Below, piece by piece: positions 21,998 to 28,006 of a stretch of 28,006 nucleotides of DNA (its first letter is position 1; the number at the start of each line of letters is the position of its first letter). Both the position numbers and the translations under genes were made by a program. Origin of the DNA: an uncultured Rhizobiaceae group bacterium (GTDB lineage: Bacteria > Pseudomonadota > Alphaproteobacteria > Rhizobiales > Rhizobiaceae); NCBI GenBank assembly GCA_937944075.1, contig CALDZZ010000237.1, forward strand, positions 1-28,006, in the 5' to 3' direction. Under the pieces are notes generated by a model. The model was not told where the DNA came from, did not search any database, and was given only the letters and a program-made list of their open reading frames with translations.

Positions 21998-24900
21998 ATG
22001 TCCGCACGTTTGGAGTTCAGACAGGCTCATACAATCACCAGCAAGGATGCGCTTGCCAGTCTTGTTGGTCAGTCTGGCATCAACAAAGAGCTTCGCGATG
22101 CCATATCAAGAAGAGGCGTGGAACTTGTTGAGCGCATTCGTGAGCGCGATGATTCCGGAATGATGGAACTCTTTCTCAGCGAATATGGCCTTTCAACGGA
22201 TGAAGGCGTGGCGCTTATGTGTCTTGCAGAAGCCTTGTTGCGTGTGCCGGATGATGAAACCATTGATGCGCTCATTGAAGACAAGATTGCGCCCAGCGAA
22301 TGGGGAAAGCATCTGGGGCAATCCCATTCATCTCTGGTCAATGCCTCCACCTGGGCTTTGTTTGTGACGGGCAAGGTTCTGGATGATGAAAAAAGCACTG
22401 GCATGGCTTCCCTGTTGCGAGGTGCAATCAAGCGGTTGGGTGAGCCGGTTATACGTGAAGCGGTTACGCGACTGATGAAAGTGCTTGGCCAGCAATTTGT
22501 GCTCGGTGAGACAATCAACAAGGCCATGCAAAGAGCCAGCGGGCAGGAAGAGAAGGGCTTTACCTATTCCTATGACATGTTGGGGGAGGCTGCTTGTACA
22601 CGGGCAGATGCTCAGCGCTATTTCCTTTCCTATTCCGATGCGATTACAGAAATTGCCAAACGCAGTTTGTCGGATGATATTCGTGAAAATCCGGGCATTT
22701 CCATAAAACTTTCCGCGCTTCATCCGCGATATGAAACGCTCAACAAGCAAAGGGTCATGGATGAGCTTGTGCCTCGGGCTACTTCCCTTGCAATCCTGGC
22801 AAAGTCAGCGGGCATAGGGCTGAACATTGATGCTGAAGAAGCAGGCAGACTGGATCTGTCTCTTGATATCATCGAGGCTGTTTTTTCAAATGCCGATCTC
22901 AAGGGTTGGGATGGGTTTGGCATTGTTGTGCAGGCCTATAATCGGCGAGCACCTTTTGTGCTCAAGTGGATTTATGAGCTTGCTGAAAGACTGGACCGAA
23001 AGGTCATGGTGAGGCTTGTCAAGGGTGCTTATTGGGATACTGAAATCAAACATGCCCAGGTGGAAGGGCATGAAGATTTTCCCGTCTACACCCAAAAGGC
23101 TGAAACAGATGTGAGCTATATCTGTTGTGCCAAAATGTTGCTTGGCATGACGGATCGCATTTACCCGCAATTTGCTACACACAATGCCCATACGGTTGCC
23201 AGTGTTCTGGAAATGGCGGATGATGTTTCAAAATTCGAGTTTCAGCGACTTCACGGCATGGGCGAAGCCTTGCATGATACGGTGCTGGAAAGGCAGTCAA
23301 CGCGCTGCAGAATTTATGCACCAGTAGGCGCGCATAAAGATTTGCTGGCTTATCTCGTTCGACGGTTGCTTGAAAATGGTGCAAATTCGTCCTTTGTAAA
23401 CCAGATTGTCGATGAAACCATTCCCCCACAAGAGGTTGCCTCTGATCCGTTTGATCAGATGGATGCAAACAATCAAGTTATTGTCGACTTGCCATCTGAC
23501 TTGTTCAAACCCTTGCGCATCAATTCCAAGGGGTTTGATCTGGAAGACCCTTCAACCCTTGAGGCACTTGATGGTGAAATCAAACGTTTCAAGTCAAAGA
23601 CATGGGATGTGAAAACAGGAAAAGGGGAAGTGCTTGCGGTTATCAATCCGGCTAATGGCAATACAATCGGTACCGTTCAGCAGGCAATCCAGAGTGATGT
23701 TGAAAAGGCGCTTGCCAAGGCAAATACCTGGAGTAAGGCCTCTGCCAGGGAAAGAGCCGATATTCTGCGATTGGCTGCGGATCTGTATGAGGCAAATGCA
23801 GGTGAACTGTTTGCGCTTTTAATCCGGGAAGCAGGCAAAACGCTCAATGATTGTGTTGGTGAACTCAGGGAGGCTGTCGACTTCCTCAGATTTTACGCTG
23901 ATGAAGGTGAAAAATATCCTGATAATCCTGCCGGGATATTTACCTGTATTGCACCATGGAATTTTCCGCTTGCAATTTTCACCGGGCAGGTTTCTGCAGC
24001 ACTGGCGGCGGGCAATGGTGTTTTGGCAAAGCCAGCCGAGACCACACCCCTCATTGCTGCACTGGCAGTAAAACTCCTGCATAAGGCAGGCGTACCAAAA
24101 GAGGTTTTGCAACTGATGGCAGGAGAAGGCCGAACCGTGGGCAGTGCGCTTACATCCCATCCCAAAGTGGATGGCGTTGCCTTTACGGGTTCGACAGCAA
24201 CCGCTCAGATTATCAATCAAGCAATGGCAAATAATCTTGCTCCATCTGCGCCGTTCATAGCAGAAACCGGTGGTTTGAACGCCATGATTATTGACAGTAC
24301 GGCTTTGCCAGAACAGGCGGTTCGCGATATTCTTGCCTCTGCCTTTCAGTCTGCCGGTCAGCGCTGTAGTGCGCTTCGGTGTCTTTATCTGCAACAGGAT
24401 ATTGCAGAACCGTTCAAGGAGATGCTGTTTGGTGCGATGGATCAGTTGAGGGTTGGGAATCCGGCTGATTTCAGAACTGACGTTGGGCCGATAATCGATG
24501 AAGCGGCAAAGGCACGGATTGATAGCCATATTGCAATGGCCAGGGATACCGGGCGGCTTCTCAAACAACTTGAAGTTCCGCAAGAGGGTACATTTGTTGG
24601 CCCTGCCGCCATCCACGTCAATGGTATTGAGGATATTGGAGAAGAAGTTTTCGGGCCTGTTCTTCACATTGCAACCTATCATTCTGATGAGTTGGACGAT
24701 GTCATTGATGCGATCAATTCAACAGGTTATGGGCTGACCTTCGGATTTCACAGTCGTATAGATGACCGTGTCCAGCATGTTATAGATCGAGTGGATGCTG
24801 GGAATATCTACATCAACCGAAACCAGATTGGTGCAGTTGTGGGTTCCCAGCCCTTTGGCGGAGATGGATTGAGTGGCACGGGCCCCAAGGCAGGCGGACC

Positions 24901-25426
24901 AAAATATATTCGCCGTTTCATGAAGCCGGAGGTCATTCAAAACATTGTATCTGAAGCAAATGATATTTCGCTGGATAGGATTGAAAAAGCCTTTAACAGT
25001 CTGAAAGTTGAGAAAAGGGAACTGTTCCTTGATGAATTGCCAGGGCCAACAGGTGAATCTAATCGATACAGTCTGCACCCAAGAGGGCGCGTTTTGTGTC
25101 TTGGGCCTGGAAAAGAGGACGCCAGGCTACAACTGGAAGCAGCGCGTAAACTGGGTTGTCAAGCGCTTGCCATTGTTAAGGATGCCAGTGATGGTATCAA
25201 TGGCACGCTTTCTTCGAAGATATTAACGCAAATTGCTGATCTGGAGGCTGTAGTTTCGTTTGGTGAAAATGCTAGGGAATTGCGCCAGGCGCTGGCTGCA
25301 AGAGAAGGCGCTATTGTGCCACTTTTGTTGGAAAAGGATTTTGCGTTTTGGCTCACACGTGAAAAACACGTCTGCATTGACACCACCGCAGCAGGCGGAA
25401 ATGCTGCATTGCTTGCGGGTGAATAG
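21998..25426 (+). CDS. putA: Bifunctional proline dehydrogenase / L-glutamate gamma-semialdehyde dehydrogenase
   Basis: A 1142-residue enzyme oxidising proline to pyrroline-5-carboxylate (FAD) and then to glutamate (NAD+). An N-terminal arm (1-100) leads to a PRODH barrel with 'ISIKLSALHPRYE', NIDAEEAGRLDLSLDIIE, VRLVKGAYWDTEIKHAQ and RLHGMGEALHD. The ALDH part runs from about 540, with Glu756 (IAETGGLNAMIID) and nucleophile Cys790 (QSAGQRCSALRCLYL). A C-terminal ALDH-like extension of about 130 residues follows. No ribbon-helix-helix DNA-binding domain starts the protein, so it is not its own repressor; this fits the divergent Lrp-type gene. GAGGAG precedes ATG 21998. This is the largest gene of the window, with no frameshifts. 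Confidence 0.96.
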   Translation: MSARLEFRQAHTITSKDALASLVGQSGINKELRDAISRRGVELVERIRERDDSGMMELFLSEYGLSTDEGVALMCLAEALLRVPDDETIDALIEDKIAPSEWGKHLGQSHSSLVNASTWALFVTGKVLDDEKSTGMASLLRGAIKRLGEPVIREAVTRLMKVLGQQFVLGETINKAMQRASGQEEKGFTYSYDMLGEAACTRADAQRYFLSYSDAITEIAKRSLSDDIRENPGISIKLSALHPRYETLNKQRVMDELVPRATSLAILAKSAGIGLNIDAEEAGRLDLSLDIIEAVFSNADLKGWDGFGIVVQAYNRRAPFVLKWIYELAERLDRKVMVRLVKGAYWDTEIKHAQVEGHEDFPVYTQKAETDVSYICCAKMLLGMTDRIYPQFATHNAHTVASVLEMADDVSKFEFQRLHGMGEALHDTVLERQSTRCRIYAPVGAHKDLLAYLVRRLLENGANSSFVNQIVDETIPPQEVASDPFDQMDANNQVIVDLPSDLFKPLRINSKGFDLEDPSTLEALDGEIKRFKSKTWDVKTGKGEVLAVINPANGNTIGTVQQAIQSDVEKALAKANTWSKASARERADILRLAADLYEANAGELFALLIREAGKTLNDCVGELREAVDFLRFYADEGEKYPDNPAGIFTCIAPWNFPLAIFTGQVSAALAAGNGVLAKPAETTPLIAALAVKLLHKAGVPKEVLQLMAGEGRTVGSALTSHPKVDGVAFTGSTATAQIINQAMANNLAPSAPFIAETGGLNAMIIDSTALPEQAVRDILASAFQSAGQRCSALRCLYLQQDIAEPFKEMLFGAMDQLRVGNPADFRTDVGPIIDEAAKARIDSHIAMARDTGRLLKQLEVPQEGTFVGPAAIHVNGIEDIGEEVFGPVLHIATYHSDELDDVIDAINSTGYGLTFGFHSRIDDRVQHVIDRVDAGNIYINRNQIGAVVGSQPFGGDGLSGTGPKAGGPKYIRRFMKPEVIQNIVSEANDISLDRIEKAFNSLKVEKRELFLDELPGPTGESNRYSLHPRGRVLCLGPGKEDARLQLEAARKLGCQALAIVKDASDGINGTLSSKILTQIADLEAVVSFGENARELRQALAAREGAIVPLLLEKDFAFWLTREKHVCIDTTAAGGNAALLAGE

Positions 25427-25436
25427 GTGCTGTTAA

Positions 25437-25458
25437 AAGCAACTGTAAACAGTTGTTT
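25437..25458 (+). terminator. Hairpin downstream of putA
   Basis: AAGCAACTG (25437-25445) pairs with CAGTTGTTT... (25450-25458) as a 9-bp stem with one G-U pair around the loop TAAA, followed by CGTTCATTTTCC. It lies 10 bases after the putA stop and separates it from the nadA promoter. Confidence 0.5.
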
Positions 25459-25549
25459 CGTTCATTTTCCTTGATACTTCCTTGAAACCAGAGCTGCCAA
25501 TTGCTATCTTAATTGTGCTCTGACAAGGGCATATTATTTTATTACCCTT

Positions 25550-25569
25550 ATGCTCAATTTGAGTATAAT
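25550..25569 (+). promoter_or_regulatory. nadA promoter with overlapping 17-bp operator-like dyad
   Basis: ATGCTCAATTTGAGTAT (25550-25566) is a near-perfect inverted repeat (7 of 8 pairs) with a core CTCAATTTGAG. Its last three bases are the start of TATAAT (25564-25569), a likely -10, so a bound protein would block transcription. No good -35 is seen. The direct repeat ACAAGGG flanks it at 25523-25529 and 25573-25579. From known alphaproteobacterial biology the NadQ repressor of nadABC is a candidate binder, but I have not compared the site with a NadQ motif. Confidence 0.55.
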
Positions 25570-25612
25570 CAAACAAGGGTGCCAACTGGCCATACAAAGG
25601 GGGAGTTTGACC

Positions 25613-26698
25613 ATGACTGAACTCAATCAAACCACATCATCAAAATCAGCAGGGAAAGTGCAATCAGCAGCCGAGCGTTATGGTGTAGTGGATATGCCGA
25701 CACTTGAATATACCCCCGAAGTGGCCAAGGAAACGGCACATCTTTATGAAAAGGTAAAGCATCACATTCCTGAAATTGAATGGCCGGTGCATGCCCCTTA
25801 TGTGCATGCTATCAACAAGCTCAAGAAAGAGCGTAATGCAGTCATTCTTGCACATAATTACATGACGCCAGAGATTTTTCACTGTGTTGCGGATGTTGCA
25901 GGTGACAGTTTGCAACTTGCCATGGAAGCGGAAAAAGTGGATGCGGATATTATCGTCCAGTGTGGCGTACACTTCATGGCTGAAACATCCAAATTGTTGA
26001 GCCCTGAAAAAACGGTTCTCATTCCCGACATGAAAGCCGGGTGTTCATTGGCTGAATCGCTTACGGGTGAAGACGTGCGTCTTCTGCGGGAAGCCAATCC
26101 AGGTGTGCCGATTGTAACCTACGTGAATACTTCTGCTGATGTGAAGGCAGAAAGCGATATTTGCTGTACTTCTTCCAACGCGGTTCGTGTGGTGGAGAGT
26201 TTTGAGAGTGATACCATTCTGCTTATTCCGGACGAATTTCTGGCGCAAAATGTTGCAAAGCTTACCAAGAAGAAAATTCTTACCTGGAAAGGCCATTGTG
26301 AAGTGCATGAGCGTTTCACACCAGAAGAACTGCTAGCCTATAAAGAAGCGGACCCTGCAATCCAGATTGTGGCGCACCCCGAGTGCCCGCCCGAGGTTGT
26401 CGATGTTGCGGACTTCTCCGGTTCGACATCGGGAATGATTGATTTTGCGATAGGTCAGAAACCTGGCGCAAAGGTATTGCTCGTGACAGAATGTTCCATG
26501 GCATCCAACATTCAGGAACAGGCCAAGGGCGTTGAGTTCATCAAGCCGTGCAACCTCTGCCCGCACATGAAACGCATTACTCTGCCAAACATTCTGGAAT
26601 CGCTGGTTTACATGCGTGAGGAAGTTGTGGTTGATCCCGTAATGGCCGAAAAAGCCAGACATGCAGTTGAGCGCATGGTAAATTTGAAGATGAATTGA
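25613..26698 (+). CDS. nadA: Quinolinate synthase A
   Basis: A 361-residue 4Fe-4S enzyme that condenses iminoaspartate with dihydroxyacetone phosphate to quinolinate in de novo NAD synthesis. Cluster cysteines are visible: C117 (IIVQCGVHFMAETSK), the CC at 184-185 (DICCTSSNAVRVVES) and a CNLCPHMKRI motif at 313-316. Other marks: LAHNYMTPEIFHCVADVAGDSLQLA near the start, and PDMKAGCSLAESL. ATG 25613 has AAGGGGGAG 8 bases upstream; an in-frame ATG at 25550 would lie inside the operator and lacks a binding site, so it is rejected. It is followed after 47 bases by nadB, the partner that makes iminoaspartate; nadC is expected beyond the window. Confidence 0.96.
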   Translation: MTELNQTTSSKSAGKVQSAAERYGVVDMPTLEYTPEVAKETAHLYEKVKHHIPEIEWPVHAPYVHAINKLKKERNAVILAHNYMTPEIFHCVADVAGDSLQLAMEAEKVDADIIVQCGVHFMAETSKLLSPEKTVLIPDMKAGCSLAESLTGEDVRLLREANPGVPIVTYVNTSADVKAESDICCTSSNAVRVVESFESDTILLIPDEFLAQNVAKLTKKKILTWKGHCEVHERFTPEELLAYKEADPAIQIVAHPECPPEVVDVADFSGSTSGMIDFAIGQKPGAKVLLVTECSMASNIQEQAKGVEFIKPCNLCPHMKRITLPNILESLVYMREEVVVDPVMAEKARHAVERMVNLKMN

Positions 26699-26745
26699 TC
26701 AGAGCAATAACTCTTTTCACACAATACAAGTGAACTGCCCTTCAT

Positions 26746-28006
26746 ATGAGCGATAATCAAAACGAACTTTTTCCGACTTTGCCCATGCGTAATTCCGATG
26801 ATGTGGTGATCATTGGTGGTGGATTGGCGGGGCTTTTTTGTGCCCTTAAACTTGCACCACGCCCCGTAACAGTTTTGGCTGCAGCGCCGATTGGTACGGG
26901 TGCATCATCTGCATGGGCGCAAGCGGGCATTGCAGCTGCTGTCATGCCTGGTGATACCGTAGAAAAGCATGTTCAAGACACGCTGGTTGCGGGTGCAGGG
27001 ATTGTAGATGAAGGCATAGCAAGACTTATGGCTTCCGAAGCGGCTGAACGCGTGCTTGATTTGGCAGAATATGGTGTTCCGTTCGACCGTGACCTTGAGG
27101 GCAAGCTTACTGCTTCCCGCGAGGCTGCACATTCTGAACATCGTGTTGTTGGTGTTCAGGGAGACAGGGCAGGTAAGGCCATCATGGAGGCTCTGGTTGC
27201 AGCAGTTCATCAAACGCCTTCAATCAGTCTTCTTGAAGGGTTTGTCGCAGAAGAGCTTTTGACCGATGGCAAGAAAGTTGTCGGATTGTTGGCACGGGGT
27301 GACCGGGGCACAAATCCGCATCGCATTGAGTTGAAAACCAGTGCTGTAATCATGGCGGCTGGTGGTACTGGTGCTTTATATGAAGTGACCACCAACCCAA
27401 CCCAGGCGCGTGGCGGCGGGACAGGCATGGCGGCTCGTGCAGGGGCAGTAATTGCAGATCCTGAATTTGTACAATTTCATCCGACAGCCATTAATGTTGG
27501 CAAGGACCCTGCACCTTTGGCAACAGAGGCATTGCGGGGCGAGGGCTGTACACTTCATAATGATGCTGGTGAACGCTTCATGCTCAAGGTACACGAAGAT
27601 GCCGAACTTGCACCGCGTGATGTGGTTGCCAAGGCCATTTTCGAGGAAGTTGCCTCTGGTCGTGGTGCATGGCTGGATGCCCGTCAGGCGGTTGGAGCGC
27701 ATTTCAAGGATGAATTTCCAACAGTGTATGAGTATTGCAAACAGTCAGGCATTGATCCTGTAACAGAAATGATTCCGGTTATTCCTGCAGCTCATTATCA
27801 CATGGGCGGAATATTTGTTGATGCGGATGGTCGTTCTTCGCTGGATGGTCTTTATGCCTGTGGTGAAGTGACGTCAACAGGTGCGCATGGCGCAAACAGG
27901 CTTGCTTCCAACTCCCTGCTGGAGGCAGTGGTTTTTGCAAGCCGCATCGCGGAGAATGTTTTGCTTCATTATCCGGCTGGTACCACACACCCGATTATTG
28001 AACGCC
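26746..28006 (+). CDS. nadB: L-aspartate oxidase, N-terminal part (runs off window)
   Basis: The frame is open from ATG 26746 to the end of the window (420 codons plus one base) with no stop. The product begins with the FAD-binding DDVVIIGGGLAGLFCAL motif (residues 18-34) and continues 'SSAWAQAGIAAAVMPGDT', SREAAHSEHRVVGVQGDRAGKAIM, EFVQFHPTAI, 'LRGEGCTLHNDAGERFML', PAAHYHMGGIFVD and CGEVTSTGAHGANRLASNSLLEAVVF. These are the landmarks of NadB, the FAD enzyme oxidising aspartate to iminoaspartate for NadA. No Shine-Dalgarno sequence is evident before the ATG; MRNSDDVV at residue 14 is an alternative start. The intergenic region to nadA is 47 bases, suggesting one operon. Confidence 0.95.
   Translation, partial: MSDNQNELFPTLPMRNSDDVVIIGGGLAGLFCALKLAPRPVTVLAAAPIGTGASSAWAQAGIAAAVMPGDTVEKHVQDTLVAGAGIVDEGIARLMASEAAERVLDLAEYGVPFDRDLEGKLTASREAAHSEHRVVGVQGDRAGKAIMEALVAAVHQTPSISLLEGFVAEELLTDGKKVVGLLARGDRGTNPHRIELKTSAVIMAAGGTGALYEVTTNPTQARGGGTGMAARAGAVIADPEFVQFHPTAINVGKDPAPLATEALRGEGCTLHNDAGERFMLKVHEDAELAPRDVVAKAIFEEVASGRGAWLDARQAVGAHFKDEFPTVYEYCKQSGIDPVTEMIPVIPAAHYHMGGIFVDADGRSSLDGLYACGEVTSTGAHGANRLASNSLLEAVVFASRIAENVLLHYPAGTTHPIIER

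Noticed and set aside
23819..24682. 287-codon open frame on the minus strand inside putA
   Set aside because: It lies antisense to the well-conserved ALDH part of putA, its translation has no recognisable domain and an odd Cys/Arg/Asn-rich composition, and there is no ribosome binding site.

Overview
The window looks like chromosomal DNA from an alphaproteobacterium, most likely Hyphomicrobiales (Rhizobiales)-like and possibly marine. The pointers are the PdxJ sequence type, the IlvH sequence, a putA controlled by a divergent Lrp/AsnC gene (PutR type) rather than by PutA itself, DctBD/TRAP genes, and two sites that fit the alphaproteobacterial CtrA consensus TTAA-N7-TTAA. GC content looks moderate by eye. 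This placement is inference; no rRNA, tRNA, mobile element, CRISPR array or phage gene was seen. Genes are tightly packed with many 1-8 bp overlaps, and no gene-free stretch exceeds 300 bases.

Layout. (1) 1-2902, plus strand: the end of the acetolactate synthase large subunit, then a glutathione S-transferase and an EamA exporter lying between it and the small subunit ilvH, then a small ABM-type monooxygenase. A decayed second copy of the ilvH 3' end follows at 2977-3045. (2) 3042-4783, minus strand: a DUF6404-like membrane protein coupled to an SDR oxidoreductase, and an exported acidic-tailed protein of unknown function. (3) 4879-10553, plus strand: LysE exporter, Dda/RecD-like helicase, hybrid histidine kinase with two receiver domains, pdxJ and dgkA. 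(4) 10609-13475, minus strand: a three-gene operon of an ECHDC3-like enoyl-CoA hydratase, an acyl-CoA ligase and a CoA-binding protein. (5) 13547-19270, plus strand, divergent from (4): DctB-like sensor kinase, a DctD-like regulator lacking its AAA+ domain, and a DctPQM TRAP transporter with a terminator-like hairpin between dctP and dctQM. (6) 19271-21328: glutamine amidotransferase, VOC protein, PilZ protein and DUF3833 protein. (7) 21401-25426: putR and putA, divergent, with operator-like dyads between them. (8) 25613-28006: nadA and the start of nadB, behind a 17-bp dyad overlapping the -10 box.

How the genes fit together. Region 1 makes branched-chain amino acid precursors with detoxification/export genes co-transcribed. 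Regions 4 and 5 together suggest sensing, TRAP uptake and CoA activation of an unidentified carboxylate. Region 7 degrades proline to glutamate. Region 8 makes quinolinate for NAD. The most interesting points are the AAA+-less DctD-like regulator paired with a palindrome that resembles but does not match a sigma-54 promoter, the duplicated ilvH tail flanking the ABM gene, the two CtrA-like boxes, and the operator-like dyads at putR/putA and nadA. Most of the window is otherwise recognisable metabolism; I found no clear evidence for a wholly new multigene system.
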